Counted from the first letter of the stretch, positions 27,983 through 38,394 are shown. The stretch is DNA of 64,000 bases from Thiomicrorhabdus xiamenensis (GCF_013282625.1 NZ_CP054020.1:2046001-2110000), one strand, 5' to 3'. Notes: generated by a model from the sequence alone, not told the origin. Made by a program: numbers and translations.

Positions 27983-29917
27983 TCAATTTCTCAGTTGAAC
28001 CCCCGGACCGGTTGCGCCATCCATTCCCAGCGTTTCCAGTTCGTTGATTTCCTGGAAGTCCTGAATCCCTTCGGCGATCAATTGCAGACCGATCGAATGC
28101 CCTAGGGTACAGGCGCCTCGTACAAAGCTCTTCGTCTCCTGATCCTGCTTGGAGATATTGTGGATCAGCGCCGAATCGATCTTAATATAATCCAGACCGA
28201 CTTCCTGCAGTCGGGAGATATTGGCAAAGCCGGAACCGGCTTTATCCAGACCGACTTTACAACCCAGCGGTTTAACCAGTTCACAGAACTCGACAAAGTG
28301 ACCGATATCTTCCATAACCGCACGCTCAGGCAGCTCCAGCCAAAGCCGGTCGGCAACACCGCTGTTCTTGATCGCCTCGATCAGCTGATCGCGGACGTCC
28401 AGATCTTTCAAGGTTTCAATCGCCAAATTCACCGCAACCGAGTGTCGAATGGCGCCATTTTTCATCTGGTCAAGCAGATATCCAGTCAACGCCATATCCA
28501 ACTGCGGCAACATATCGAATCGACGGGCCCAAGGCAGGAATTCGCCGGCGGTAATGGTGTTCTCTTCCACTTTCAGACGCATCATCGCTTCGTGATGCAG
28601 AGGTCGGTTTTTAATATCCACCACCGGGAACAGCTGAGCCACCACACTTGAAGCATCCAACGCTTTCTCCAACAGCTCGCGCCATTGTTGCGAATTTTTC
28701 AAACCGTCCTGCACAGCCCCCTTGTCTTCCATGACCAGCAATGTCTGTTGCTCATTCTCCGCTTTTACCAGCAAAGCGTCCATTTTCTGGAAAATATTCT
28801 GTCGGCTGTCATTCGCCTTGAAGGAGGAGGCCGCCATCGGCAACTGCAACTCAACCTGATCTTTATAGGTATTGGCGTAAGTCGCCATAAAGACTTCCAG
28901 CGCTTTTGCCAAAGCATCCATTTCCTGAATATTGCTGAGCATAATCGCAAAATCGGTACCGCTCAGACGACCGAAAGTGCTATCGTCAAACTCTTTGTCG
29001 TGCTGACGGATGGTCTGAATGATTTTTTCCGCGACGCCTTTCAGCAGCGCATCGGTTTTTTCATGCCCCAAGCTCTGATTGATTTTGACCAGATTGGCAA
29101 CGCGCAGGAAAATCATCGCATTGCGGGCGTTTTTGTCTTCATTCGCTAGGACACTTTCCAGTTTGCTGACAAAAAACTCGCGATTGGCAAAACCGGTCAG
29201 GGCATCATGCTGATTTCTGTAACGCATCTCTTCGAGACGGCGGCTTTCGTTTTCCAGCATGGTGCGAACGCGCGCCGACAAAGTATTCATCGCGCGAACC
29301 AGACGGTTGAACTCCAGTGTTTTCGGTTCTTCGGACGTGATAAAGCGGCGCCCGCCAATCGCCTCCGCCTGCTTGACGACATCTTCCAGAGGACTGGTCA
29401 GAATGCGCAATACCCAGGTTCCGATGGCTCCGAGTATCAGCGCGGCGACAAAGAACCACATCAGAAACTGCAACATGGTTTTCCATAGGGATTCATAAGC
29501 GAAACGGTCGTCACTCTCGACAATCAGGGTACCGTACTGCTGCCAGCCGTCTTGAACCTGTGCAATGCCTTTTCCGACTTTCAGAGGAATCAGCGCCTTG
29601 AACCACTGCGGAACCTGAGCGCTGATTTCCACTTCATGAGTTTTACTCAGTCGCTCGTCGCCGTTCGGATCCAACAGTTCGATGCGCTTATAGTTCCCGG
29701 TGTCGAATTGCGCCGCAATCAATAGCTCAACCATCACTTCGTCTTTTTCCATCTGTGACAGCATTAATGCTAGGGAGTTGGCGTTATCGCTGTTTTTCAA
29801 GTTCAGCTGCTCGATGTAATAGCTTTTGGCGCTATAGGTACTGATGAAAAAACTGGTAAAGAACACCAGAATCATCAGGCCAATAATCGCTATCCATAAC
29901 TGCTTGACCAAAGACAT
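27983..29917 (-). CDS. lapD: cyclic di-GMP effector LapD homologue
   Basis: A 644-residue inner-membrane receptor that binds cyclic di-GMP and sequesters LapG. TM1 is at 8-28, the periplasmic LapD/MoxY N-terminal domain at 30-150, TM2 at 153-172 and HAMP at 173-225. The GGDEF domain is degenerate (RLSGTDFAIML) and so is the EAL domain (HEAMMRL and GLDKAGSGFANI in place of EALLR and DDFGTG), so it should bind but not make or break the messenger. Binding of the ligand blocks LapG and keeps an adhesin on the surface. AGGAG precedes the ATG. It is transcribed after lapG. Confidence 0.93.
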   Translation of the reverse strand: MSLVKQLWIAIIGLMILVFFTSFFISTYSAKSYYIEQLNLKNSDNANSLALMLSQMEKDEVMVELLIAAQFDTGNYKRIELLDPNGDERLSKTHEVEISAQVPQWFKALIPLKVGKGIAQVQDGWQQYGTLIVESDDRFAYESLWKTMLQFLMWFFVAALILGAIGTWVLRILTSPLEDVVKQAEAIGGRRFITSEEPKTLEFNRLVRAMNTLSARVRTMLENESRRLEEMRYRNQHDALTGFANREFFVSKLESVLANEDKNARNAMIFLRVANLVKINQSLGHEKTDALLKGVAEKIIQTIRQHDKEFDDSTFGRLSGTDFAIMLSNIQEMDALAKALEVFMATYANTYKDQVELQLPMAASSFKANDSRQNIFQKMDALLVKAENEQQTLLVMEDKGAVQDGLKNSQQWRELLEKALDASSVVAQLFPVVDIKNRPLHHEAMMRLKVEENTITAGEFLPWARRFDMLPQLDMALTGYLLDQMKNGAIRHSVAVNLAIETLKDLDVRDQLIEAIKNSGVADRLWLELPERAVMEDIGHFVEFCELVKPLGCKVGLDKAGSGFANISRLQEVGLDYIKIDSALIHNISKQDQETKSFVRGACTLGHSIGLQLIAEGIQDFQEINELETLGMDGATGPGVQLRN

Positions 29918-29984
29918 AACCTACTCCTCTTATTGAATGCGTGCGGTTATATGCATCCCATTAAAATTTAAATTCCTATCCCGA

Positions 29985-30665
29985 CTAACGCAGGCTGATG
30001 CCTTCACGTTCAATCTTACTCATGACCTGCTGCCAGCGCGACAATCGCGCCATAGGGTTGGACTTGGTCGCTTTCGACAAGCCCGCCCACAAACCGCGGC
30101 TGTTGAAACTGAACACCGGCTTAAGATCCTGACGGGTGTTGGCCAGTTTGACCTCGCCAATCAGATTATCCAGAATCAGCGGCATCGAATTCGGCGTCGG
30201 ATAGTAGCCCAGTACCAGATGCGCCTGTGTTCGTCCGCCGTAGAAAGCCTTAACGTAAATCAGCCGCAGGTGCGAATCATCCACCCCTGCCAGACGCAGG
30301 GTGACATACTTGGCAATCGCATAATCTTCGCAGTCTCCCGCGCCTTTCCCGAAAGTTTCGGCAATGGATGCCCAGTGATCCTTGACCCGGTTATTACTGA
30401 TATCGGACTGATAATAGACCACCTTATTGACGAAATTATTCACTTCGACCAGCTTCTGCTGATCCGGCAGTGTTTTAATTCTTTCCAACATCTTTTGCCA
30501 GGTTACGGCCAGACGTGCGCGCTGTTCACCGTGCTGCGAATAGATAGTCTGATAAAAACGGTCGAAATCCAGAGAAAGATTTCCGAGAGTGGGCCGACCG
30601 AAACTCCCTAAAAGAAGCAGGCCAAAGATCAGAGATAACGACCAGAAAAGAAGCCTGCGACGCAT
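29985..30665 (-). CDS. lapG: periplasmic adhesin-cleaving protease LapG
   Basis: 226 residues from the ATG at 30665; the frame begins five codons earlier, but GGAGG eight bases before this ATG decides. A membrane/signal segment is at 5-24. The bacterial transglutaminase-like cysteine protease triad is seen as Cys112 (GDCEDYA), His149 (QAHLVL) and Asp166 (ILDNL). LapG cuts the N-terminal linker of LapA-type adhesins and is controlled by LapD, encoded just downstream. The adhesin substrate and its type I secretion system are not in this window. Confidence 0.94.
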   Translation of the reverse strand: MRRRLLFWSLSLIFGLLLLGSFGRPTLGNLSLDFDRFYQTIYSQHGEQRARLAVTWQKMLERIKTLPDQQKLVEVNNFVNKVVYYQSDISNNRVKDHWASIAETFGKGAGDCEDYAIAKYVTLRLAGVDDSHLRLIYVKAFYGGRTQAHLVLGYYPTPNSMPLILDNLIGEVKLANTRQDLKPVFSFNSRGLWAGLSKATKSNPMARLSRWQQVMSKIEREGISLR

Positions 30666-30936
30666 CAAGCAGACCTCCATTCCCGCCGCTGAAGCCGATA
30701 TCCTTTCCTGTCTGCAAAAAGCCGACGGAGGCTCGTTTCAAAGCTTTTACAAGCGAAAGAGATCGCACAAAGAGCGGCATTATCGCCAAGATACTGAAAC
30801 GCCATTACTCTCCCTGCTCCCTCAAAAAGATTCATTTAGCGATAACCTTATCAGAATCGGGTGCTTTGGCAAGCTGATATCGCGCCTCAGCACCGGGAAA
30901 TCGGCTAATTCGTGACGGCAGTCAAGAGATAGCGCT

Positions 30937-31392
30937 TCAGAAGGCGTTGCTAAAGGAGGTCAACTCATAACGGGTACGGTCAATCATCGCGGAACAATAG
31001 GCTTCACCATAGGCTCCGCTGGTAAAACGGAACTGCCCTGCGCTGTAATCCAGATGGTAGCAACGATTGGCTTGCAGTTCGACCCTCATCACTTGCGAAC
31101 GCTTGCGCCCGGAGTGATCGCGGTAACTCACTTTAAACTGATAGGTTTTCGGCACCAACAACAGCTTGTCCCGGAAAATATACTGATCGTTCAAATACAC
31201 TTTCGGGTACAACTTATTGAAAGAATCCGCCAGATTCACCACCAAAGCGTAGTGCTTTGACGGCCGATCCGGCTCCGGTTGGGTCTGCGGAGTGCTACAA
31301 CCGTGGAGTAGCGCAGCCGAGATAATAAAAATCAACCCTGCTGACCACAACTTGGCTGAACGTCGAACAAGAGAATAAGCAGCTTGAAACAC
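30937..31392 (-). CDS. small lipoprotein of unknown function
   Basis: A 151-residue frame from a GTG. The signal region reads SAGLIFIISAALLHGC, with the lipobox cysteine at residue 32 followed by Ser, which predicts outer-membrane sorting. The mature part is about 120 residues, with charged and aromatic residues and two further cysteines. I do not recognise a family. The 270 bases between it and lapG contain no clear promoter. A link to the LapDG system is possible but unsupported. Confidence 0.65.
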   Translation of the reverse strand: MFQAAYSLVRRSAKLWSAGLIFIISAALLHGCSTPQTQPEPDRPSKHYALVVNLADSFNKLYPKVYLNDQYIFRDKLLLVPKTYQFKVSYRDHSGRKRSQVMRVELQANRCYHLDYSAGQFRFTSGAYGEAYCSAMIDRTRYELTSFSNAF

Positions 31393-31497
31393 AGTAGTTA
31401 TCCATATAACTTAATCAAAAAAAGTTGACTCATTATAAATGAGCAAAAGGCGAATAAAAACGGAGAAATATCAGGGTTAAAGGCAAAAACGAGAGAA

Positions 31498-32334
31498 TTA
31501 TTTAAGCGATTTGCGCACCTTTTTGAGAATGGCGTTCTGTTTCGACTGAAGATGCTTTCTCAGCTGCTTGAGAAATTCCGGATCCAGATCAACAGCGTAT
31601 TTACGGATCAGATTCCCTGCCTGAGAAAAATCATGAAATTTTCCGAGCTGCTCCTGCAGGAATTTCAACTCGGCCAGCAATTTGTTTTTATTGCGGTAAT
31701 GGTGTGCGACCTGATAGCGCAGACGCTTCACTTTCAAGCGAATCTTGTGAACCTGTTTCTCTTCCAGATCAACCAGCAGAAGACGCTTCCTGATCTGGCG
31801 AAACTGTTTTTCGATCTGTTCAAGTTCTTCAACACCTTCCGAAACGGCCAGAGAATCCTTCTCGCGGGTAAAATTGGCCCGCAAGTTACACAGCTCCGGC
31901 AGAATATCCAGCTGCAGAAAATTTTTGAAATCGTCGTCCAACTGATTGCGAATCCCCAGCAGTTCCTTCCTCAGCTGATCGCCCGCATCCCGCATATCTT
32001 TGGGAAATCCCGGAACAACCTGCAACATCAAAACATCCAAGTCACGAATTTTATTGCTTGCCTGAATCACCCTTTTGAAAAACTCACGATGATAATCGTC
32101 TTTCGGCAACAGAGACACCAATTTGCGCGCTGACACTCGCAGCTCGTGCAGAGTTTTCTCCTGCTCTTGAAGAACGTTCTCCAACTCAAGATAAACGACA
32201 AGTTGGTCGTAAAGTTTTTGCGCCACAGGATTCATCTTGAGCCAGCTCTCCCAATTAACATCGCTACGTCTTGCCGGAAATCTTGCCACAGAGCCTTTTA
32301 AGAAATTTGACACTCTTGTGACAAAACGCCTCAT
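31498..32334 (-). CDS. CHAD-domain protein
   Basis: A 278-residue soluble, Lys/Arg/His-rich helical protein. The conserved CHAD motifs appear as HELRVSARKLVSLL (about residues 65-78) and HKIRLKVKRLRYQVAHHY (about 194-212), with the basic histidines and arginines of the polyphosphate-binding groove. CHAD proteins bind polyphosphate or other polyanions; no CYTH domain is attached. I start at the ATG at 32334; an in-frame TTG lies two codons earlier. It lies downstream of umuC by 48 bases on the same strand. Confidence 0.85.
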   Translation of the reverse strand: MRRFVTRVSNFLKGSVARFPARRSDVNWESWLKMNPVAQKLYDQLVVYLELENVLQEQEKTLHELRVSARKLVSLLPKDDYHREFFKRVIQASNKIRDLDVLMLQVVPGFPKDMRDAGDQLRKELLGIRNQLDDDFKNFLQLDILPELCNLRANFTREKDSLAVSEGVEELEQIEKQFRQIRKRLLLVDLEEKQVHKIRLKVKRLRYQVAHHYRNKNKLLAELKFLQEQLGKFHDFSQAGNLIRKYAVDLDPEFLKQLRKHLQSKQNAILKKVRKSLK

Positions 32335-32381
32335 CGGCAACCATTGCCGTCATATTTCGCACATAAAACAAAATATAACAA

Positions 32382-33749
32382 TCACTTAGCCTTAGCAATC
32401 GGAAGATCCTCCCAGCGCGTGGTATAGCGCGGCGACAGTAAATTACGCGCCATCTGCCAACCTTGCGGACGACTTGATCCGCTTGAGGCCAAAAACAGAC
32501 TGCCACGCCCATGCTTGCGATTTAACTGATCCATTACCGTCATCAGCTTATCCTGACGGGGGTTGGCGGAAAATTTCGGTTGCGCGGCAAAAAGATCCAG
32601 TTGCAACTGCGTCTTGGGCTGCAGCTCGGACAAAACCACTCCGGCTTTGTGAAAACGGAACCCCGGCCGCCAGATCTGTTTCAAAGCGCGTCTGACAATT
32701 TTGGCAAACAGCACGCTGTTATCCGACGGATAAATCAGGCTGGTCGCATAACTCGGCGCATAATAAGTTTCCGGTGCATAAGGATCGGTGCGAATAAAAA
32801 CCGTCACAATCTGGCAAACACTGTTCTGCCGACGCAGTTTCTCCGCCGCTCTTGAACTGTAGACAATCAAGGCCTCGACAAGACGTTCGAAGTCGCTCAC
32901 CTTCTGTGAAAAAGAACGCGATACGACAATCTGCTTTTTGCCTCCTACCTGTTCCAGCTGCAAACAGGAAATACCGTTCAATTCCGCCGCAGTCCGTTCC
33001 AGCACCACACCGTACCTGGCTCTCAGGCGCGACCTGTCAGCCTGTCGCAAATCTTCCACCGTAATAATGCCATCCCGGCGCAAAGCCTGATTTAGGCTTC
33101 TACCGACGCCCCAAACCTGCCCGACGTCAACCTGTTTCAAGAGCTGCGACAAGGCCCCGTGCTGCAATTCGGTCAAATCGCAGACACCTTGATACTGCGG
33201 CAGTTTTTTTGCCAGATGATTGGCCAACTTGGCCAGCGTTTTCGTCGACCCAAATCCGACCGCCACCGGCAACCCCAGATCTCGTCTGACCGCAGCCCGG
33301 ATCTGCTCCCCGTAGGCGGCCAAGCCCTGAGGGTAAAGCGCCGGGTGTACCGCGGTAAATTCCAGAAAAGACTCATCAATCGAATATACTTCCTGCCGCG
33401 GAGCAAAGCGTCCCAAGAGTTGGTGCATACGATTGGACATATCGGCATAGAGCTCGTAATTTGAACTGAAAACTTTGGCCCGATGCTTATCCAGCAGCCA
33501 TTTCACTTTGAAATAAGGCTGAAACATCATGTTATCCGGTCGGGCTGCGTAATAACCTCCGTCACCGAGGCTTTTTACTCTGGCAAGCAGCTCGCTGTTG
33601 AGGCTTTTGGCTTCGGCATTGGCGGCAACGATACAGCCGTCGTTATTGGATAGAACCACCACCGGCCGCCCTTGCAGAGCGGGCTCGAAAGCCATCTGAC
33701 AGGACGCATAAAAAGCATTCCCGTCAATCAGCGCAAAGATTCGCCCCAT
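32382..33749 (-). CDS. umuC: Y-family error-prone DNA polymerase UmuC
   Basis: A 455-residue translesion polymerase catalytic subunit. Palm residues are in FALIDGNAFYASC (metal Asp) and EVYSIDESFLEF (acidic pair); the HhH region is VGQVWGVGRSL; the UmuC-type C-terminal segment with LQLDLF near residue 380 is a possible beta-clamp motif. Full length and intact. It is transcribed away from umuD, with about 215 bases between, which differs from the usual umuDC operon. I find no CTGT-N8-ACAG SOS box in the gap. Confidence 0.94.
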   Translation of the reverse strand: MGRIFALIDGNAFYASCQMAFEPALQGRPVVVLSNNDGCIVAANAEAKSLNSELLARVKSLGDGGYYAARPDNMMFQPYFKVKWLLDKHRAKVFSSNYELYADMSNRMHQLLGRFAPRQEVYSIDESFLEFTAVHPALYPQGLAAYGEQIRAAVRRDLGLPVAVGFGSTKTLAKLANHLAKKLPQYQGVCDLTELQHGALSQLLKQVDVGQVWGVGRSLNQALRRDGIITVEDLRQADRSRLRARYGVVLERTAAELNGISCLQLEQVGGKKQIVVSRSFSQKVSDFERLVEALIVYSSRAAEKLRRQNSVCQIVTVFIRTDPYAPETYYAPSYATSLIYPSDNSVLFAKIVRRALKQIWRPGFRFHKAGVVLSELQPKTQLQLDLFAAQPKFSANPRQDKLMTVMDQLNRKHGRGSLFLASSGSSRPQGWQMARNLLSPRYTTRWEDLPIAKAK

Positions 33750-33766
33750 ACAACCTCTTTTGATTT

Positions 33767-33967
33767 ATGTTACAATATCCAAAAATTGCATTCTACGGCA
33801 AAGAGAACAACATAAACAAGCAGATTTTATTAAGCTATTTCAAACGCTTAAATATCAAAGACGACAAGCCTCCATTTACCTCGGCTGAAACCGATACAAT
33901 ATGGAGCAGTTTTGCGGAAAGTCGAACGGTAAACGTTACTCTTACTCAAATGGAAATTGATTTATGA
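33767..33967 (+). CDS. possible small protein coupled to umuD
   Basis: A 66-residue frame whose TGA stop overlaps the ATG of umuD (ATGA). That arrangement, and its place in the divergent umuC/umuD gap, argue for a real gene, but there is no clear ribosome site and I recognise no domain. It could equally be an open leader frame. The protein is mixed hydrophilic with no membrane segment. Confidence 0.35.
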   Translation: MLQYPKIAFYGKENNINKQILLSYFKRLNIKDDKPPFTSAETDTIWSSFAESRTVNVTLTQMEIDL

Positions 33968-34551
33968 CAATAGGACATGGCGGGAAACGAAGCGGCGCGG
34001 GACGCAAAAAAGGCAGCGGCGCTTTTGGCGAGGCGACTAAGGTTGTACGCATTCCGGAGTCTCAGGTCGATACTGTCAAACAGTGGCTCGACAACTATAA
34101 ACAAAACCTCAGCGACGCCAGTCTGCAGCAGCTGGATGCGCTCAGCGGCATGGTAGAGGAAGCCGAGCAGTTGCTGCCTCTGTACAGCCATAAGGTGATC
34201 GCCGGTTTCCCCTCTCCTGCCGACGACTTTGTCGAAGCACGCCTGGATTTAAATGAAAAGCTGGCACCGAACCGCCACAGTTCGTTTCTGTTGAAAGTTC
34301 AGGGGGATTCGATGCGCGACGCCGGAATCTTTGACGGCGATATTCTGGTGGTCGATCGCAGCCAGTCTCCGCAGAGCGGAAAAATTGTTATCGCCGCGTT
34401 GGACGGCGAATTAACGGTCAAACGCCTGGCCATCCGCCAGGACGGCACCTTTCTACTGCCGGAAAATCCCGATTATCCGGAAATCAAAGTCAGCGAAGAG
34501 AATGACATGGTGATCTGGGGCGTTGTGACCTCCTGCATTCATCAGTTTTAA
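33964..34551 (+). CDS. umuD: UmuD-like self-cleaving SOS protease with long N-terminal arm
   Basis: A LexA/UmuD-fold S24 protease of 195 residues (E. coli UmuD has 139). The catalytic Ser116 (QGDSM) and Lys153 (LTVKRLA) are 37 residues apart, as in UmuD. The cleavage site is Ala80-Gly81 in KVIAGFPSP. The extra 56 residues begin with GGKRSGAGRKKGSG, a basic segment that looks nucleic-acid binding, followed by helical sequence. It partners UmuC after RecA-induced cleavage in the known system. It is divergent from umuC and overlaps the small frame upstream by four bases. Confidence 0.9.
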   Translation: MTIGHGGKRSGAGRKKGSGAFGEATKVVRIPESQVDTVKQWLDNYKQNLSDASLQQLDALSGMVEEAEQLLPLYSHKVIAGFPSPADDFVEARLDLNEKLAPNRHSSFLLKVQGDSMRDAGIFDGDILVVDRSQSPQSGKIVIAALDGELTVKRLAIRQDGTFLLPENPDYPEIKVSEENDMVIWGVVTSCIHQF

Positions 34552-34702
34552 TTTAAACGTACCGCCATCTGAAAAACACGGTTATTAATAAAACTTACCC
34601 TACGACATTTACTTATTTTTGGTAAGCGAATAGGATAAAGCAATGGGTATCCAGTTCGTATCAGACATTATTTAATCCAGATTTTTCTCGGCGGTAAGTT
34701 TT

Positions 34703-35815
34703 ATGGATAGAAAAGAAGCGACTACTGACAATCGGCCAATGATTCTCTGTGTCGATGACGAACCTCTTAATCTGAAACTTCTTGTTGACCTCTTAAGCCA
34801 TCGCTTCGCAACCCGAATCGCGACCAACGGCCAAAAAGCGCTGGAGGTCATCGCCCAACACAAACCCGACCTGATCCTGCTGGATGTAATGATGCCGGTA
34901 ATGGATGGTTTCGAAACCTGCACCAGACTGCGTAGGGATCCGCAAACCGAAGACATTCCAATTCTCTTTATTACCGCCAAAAACCAACCCACCGATGAAG
35001 AACACGGACTCAAAATCGGCGGCAACGACTTCATTTCCAAACCCATCAACCCCGGCGTCCTGCAAGCCCGAATCGATACGCAACTCAAACTCAGATACGC
35101 CCAGGAAAAAATCCGCCAGCGCGCGGAAACTCTGGAGGAAGAAGTCACACAACGCCTTGACGAGATCAATCGCCTCCAGGACAGCAGTATCTTTGTCATG
35201 ACCTCAATGGCCGAATTTCGCGATGAAGCTACCGGCAATCACATCCGTCGAACACAATATTATGTTCAGGCATTGGCCAGAGAGCTGGCCAAAAATCCCG
35301 AATTTACTTCTCGTTTGAGCGACGAGCGGATCGAACTGATGACCAAATCCGCCCCCTTGCACGATATTGGCAAAATCGCTATTCCGGATAATATTCTGCT
35401 TAAACCGGGAAAACTGACCTCCGAAGAATTTTCCGTCATGAAAACCCATGCCGAAAAAGGCTTCCGTATTCTGCAACGTGCCGCCGAGTCCATGGGGAAC
35501 GGCGGTCAATTTCTGGAGGTGGCTCAGGAAATCGCTTACTACCATCACGAAAAGTGGGACGGTTCCGGTTACCCGCATGGCCTGGCCGGAGAAAACATTC
35601 CCCTTTCGGCACGGATCATGGCAATTTCCGATGTCTATGATGCACTAACCAGCGAACGGCCCTATAAAAAAGCCTTTTCTCAGGAGCAGGCGCTGGAGAT
35701 CATGCTGGCCGAATCCGGCATGCATTTTCAACCGGTCTTACTGGAGACTCTGACGCAGATCAAAACGCAATTGCTCGAAATTGCCAACCGCCACCCTGAC
35801 AAAAAACAACAATAA
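34703..35815 (+). CDS. response regulator with HD-GYP phosphodiesterase domain
   Basis: A 370-residue two-domain protein. The N-terminal receiver has the acidic pair DDEP and phospho-acceptor LLLDVMMP (Asp near residue 58), with Lys at FISKPI. A short coiled linker (about 130-160) leads to an HD-GYP domain with HDIGKIAIPDNILLKPG and HHEKWDGSGYP. HD-GYP domains hydrolyse cyclic di-GMP, so phosphorylation probably tunes its breakdown. No cognate kinase is next to it. It has no promoter I can name. Confidence 0.94.
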   Translation: MDRKEATTDNRPMILCVDDEPLNLKLLVDLLSHRFATRIATNGQKALEVIAQHKPDLILLDVMMPVMDGFETCTRLRRDPQTEDIPILFITAKNQPTDEEHGLKIGGNDFISKPINPGVLQARIDTQLKLRYAQEKIRQRAETLEEEVTQRLDEINRLQDSSIFVMTSMAEFRDEATGNHIRRTQYYVQALARELAKNPEFTSRLSDERIELMTKSAPLHDIGKIAIPDNILLKPGKLTSEEFSVMKTHAEKGFRILQRAAESMGNGGQFLEVAQEIAYYHHEKWDGSGYPHGLAGENIPLSARIMAISDVYDALTSERPYKKAFSQEQALEIMLAESGMHFQPVLLETLTQIKTQLLEIANRHPDKKQQ

Positions 35816-35956
35816 TCTTTAATACTCTATGCGAATAAACTGCAAAAACTCACCTGTCGTTTTTTTTTAAACGAGTTCATAGAAATTCAATAATTATTGG
35901 TTAGAATGAAAATATGCCTTATTCGAAATACAAAAACTGAAAACAAGAGCGAATAG

Positions 35957-36826
35957 ATGAAAAAAGTTGTGATCCCCGTTGCCGGACTCGGCACCCGATT
36001 CTTACCTGCTACCAAAGCCATTCCCAAAGAGATGATTACGCTGGTTGACCAGCCTCTGATTCAATATGTTGTCTGCGAGGCGATTTGCGCCGGATTTACC
36101 GATATCATTCTCGTCACCCACTCTTCAAAAAACGCTATCGAAAACCACTTCGATCATAATTTTGAATTAATGACGACCCTTGAAAACAAAGGGAAACACT
36201 CGCTGATCAACGTCGTTGACAATATTCTACCGAGCGACGCCAATATCATCTCCATCCGCCAACCGGCACCACTTGGACTAGGGCACGCCATTCTGTGTGC
36301 AGAACCGATTATCGGCGATGACGATTTCGCGGTCATTCTGCCGGACGTCATTTTAAATTCGAAATCCTGCGATCTGGCCAAGATGGTGCAAGCCTTCCAG
36401 ACCAGCCGCAAGAGCCAGATTATGGTCGAACCTGTGGCGCACGAAGATGTGCATAAATACGGCGTGGTCGACTGCCAAGGCGTTGATGTGGACCCAGGAC
36501 AGTCTGCCAATATGGTCGGCATGGTCGAAAAACCGAAAAATGAAGAAGCGCCATCCAATCTGGCAATTACCGGACGCTATGTGCTCGACAATCGAATTCT
36601 CGGCATTCTGCACACAACCCCGAAAGGTGCCGGCGGCGAAGTTCAACTGACCGATGCGATCGCGACCCTGATGAAGGAGCGCGGAGCTCAAGCTTACCAA
36701 AGCGCCAGCAAAAGCTATGATTGCGGCGATAAATTAGGCTACTTGAAAGCAACTGTCGAATTTGCCATGCAACATCCGGAACTTGGTAAAGAGTTCAAGG
36801 AATGGCTGGAAACGGAGATTAAATGA
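35957..36826 (+). CDS. galU: UTP-glucose-1-phosphate uridylyltransferase
   Basis: Makes UDP-glucose from glucose-1-phosphate and UTP. It has 289 residues, the usual GalU size. The nucleotide-binding signature [18 protein letters not shown] (residues 9-26) and the active-site [22 protein letters not shown] block (about 156-173) are present. It opens an operon with pgi, a degenerate ugd homologue and a phosphomannomutase, each overlapping or close, so it supplies the UDP-glucose used by Ugd at the left of the window. Confidence 0.97.
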   Translation: MKKVVIPVAGLGTRFLPATKAIPKEMITLVDQPLIQYVVCEAICAGFTDIILVTHSSKNAIENHFDHNFELMTTLENKGKHSLINVVDNILPSDANIISIRQPAPLGLGHAILCAEPIIGDDDFAVILPDVILNSKSCDLAKMVQAFQTSRKSQIMVEPVAHEDVHKYGVVDCQGVDVDPGQSANMVGMVEKPKNEEAPSNLAITGRYVLDNRILGILHTTPKGAGGEVQLTDAIATLMKERGAQAYQSASKSYDCGDKLGYLKATVEFAMQHPELGKEFKEWLETEIK

Positions 36827-38394
36827 AGCAGCTAAAAGCTTATCAACCCTTAAGCGCCCTGGCTGAACAACTCAAACAGACACACCTCAACAGTCTGTTT
36901 GACGATAATGCGCAACGCTTTGCACAATTTCATGTTCAGATGCCGGGCATCATGCTGGATTTTTCCAAGCAGAAAATCACTCAAGAGGTGCTTGACGGCC
37001 TGGTTTCCATGGCGGAAGAAGCCGATTTGAAACAGTGGATCGAGCGCCTCATCGAGGGTGACGAACTGAACCACACCGAAGGCCGCAAAGCCTGGCATAC
37101 CGCACTGCGCAATGTCAGCAACCCGGTTCCGGAAGTTGCCGAGCAGTGGGATAAGATGGCGTTTATCGTTGAGGAACTCCACCTCCAACAGATGCGCGGT
37201 TATTCGGGCAAGGCGATTACCGATGTCGTGAATATCGGTGTCGGCGGCAGCGACCTCGGACCACTGATGATTACCCACGCTCTGGAAATGCAAAAGCTTC
37301 CGCAAAGCCCGGACATCCACTTCGTTTCGACCTTGGACGGCCGTCAGTTGCAATCTCTGCTGGCCAAGCTAAATCCTGAAACCACCCTGTTTATTGTCGC
37401 GTCGAAATCTTTCACCACCATTGATACCCTGTCCTTAGCGGAAACGGCAAAGTCATGGATGAAAGCCAACTGTCAAAGTAACTGCCAGTCGCAAAACGCG
37501 ATTATGCGTCATTTTATCGGTGTTTCAGCCAACCCAGCCAAGATGAGCGAATGGGGAATCCTGCCGCAAATGCAACTGGCCTTCTGGGACTGGGTCGGCG
37601 GACGCTTTTCAATGTGGTCTAGTATCGGCCTGACTATCGCGATTCAGCACGGCATGGAAGGTTTTAAAGCAATGCTTGAAGGCGCCCACGCGGTGGATGA
37701 GCATTTCCGCAACGCCCCCTTCAAAGAAAACATTCCAGCCTTACTTGGCCTGATCGGCGTGTGGAACACCAACTTCCTTAACCTCGCCGGACAGGCGATT
37801 CTACCTTACGACTCGCGTTTGAAGCACTTCGCCGGCTACCTTGAACAGCTGGTAATGGAAAGTAACGGTAAACACACGCAACGCGACGGCACCTTTGTCG
37901 ATTACCGTACCTGTCCGATCCTGTGGGGTGAAGTCGGGCCGAACGCTCAGCACGCCTTCTATCAGCTGCTGCATCAAGGCACAGAGCGTGTTATGTCCGA
38001 CTTTATTCTGTTCAAGGAAGGACAGGGAAGCGACGAACGCTCTACTTTCCACCAGAACCTGAATATCGCCAACTGTCTTGCGCAAAGCCGCGCCATGATG
38101 GTCGGACAACAAAGTGACGACCCGCACAAACACTACCCTGGAGACCAGGTTTCCAATACCTTGCTGCTCACACGCGTCGATGCCTACCATCTGGGAATGC
38201 TGGTCGCGATCTACGAACATAAAGTCTTTACCGAATCGGTCATCTGGAATATCAATCCTTTCGATCAATGGGGGGTTGAACTCGGTAAGAAAATTGCCCT
38301 GAGTATCCTCGAATCGATAGATCAACGAGATGCATCCGAACTGGATCAGTCAACACAGGGTATTCTGCAGCAAATCTGGGAACATAAAACATGA
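36823..38394 (+). CDS. pgi: glucose-6-phosphate isomerase
   Basis: A 523-residue isomerase interconverting glucose-6-phosphate and fructose-6-phosphate. Family marks are [14 protein letters not shown] (about 132-145), [11 protein letters not shown], and the catalytic Glu in [15 protein letters not shown] with the C-terminal Lys region. Its ATG overlaps the galU stop (ATGA) and its own stop overlaps the next ATG, so all are translationally coupled. Slightly shorter than E. coli Pgi (549). Confidence 0.97.
   Translation: MKQLKAYQPLSALAEQLKQTHLNSLFDDNAQRFAQFHVQMPGIMLDFSKQKITQEVLDGLVSMAEEADLKQWIERLIEGDELNHTEGRKAWHTALRNVSNPVPEVAEQWDKMAFIVEELHLQQMRGYSGKAITDVVNIGVGGSDLGPLMITHALEMQKLPQSPDIHFVSTLDGRQLQSLLAKLNPETTLFIVASKSFTTIDTLSLAETAKSWMKANCQSNCQSQNAIMRHFIGVSANPAKMSEWGILPQMQLAFWDWVGGRFSMWSSIGLTIAIQHGMEGFKAMLEGAHAVDEHFRNAPFKENIPALLGLIGVWNTNFLNLAGQAILPYDSRLKHFAGYLEQLVMESNGKHTQRDGTFVDYRTCPILWGEVGPNAQHAFYQLLHQGTERVMSDFILFKEGQGSDERSTFHQNLNIANCLAQSRAMMVGQQSDDPHKHYPGDQVSNTLLLTRVDAYHLGMLVAIYEHKVFTESVIWNINPFDQWGVELGKKIALSILESIDQRDASELDQSTQGILQQIWEHKT

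Noticed and set aside
33750-33963. LexA/SOS box between umuC and umuD
   Set aside because: No CTGT-N8-ACAG or close variant could be seen. A lineage-specific LexA motif cannot be excluded.
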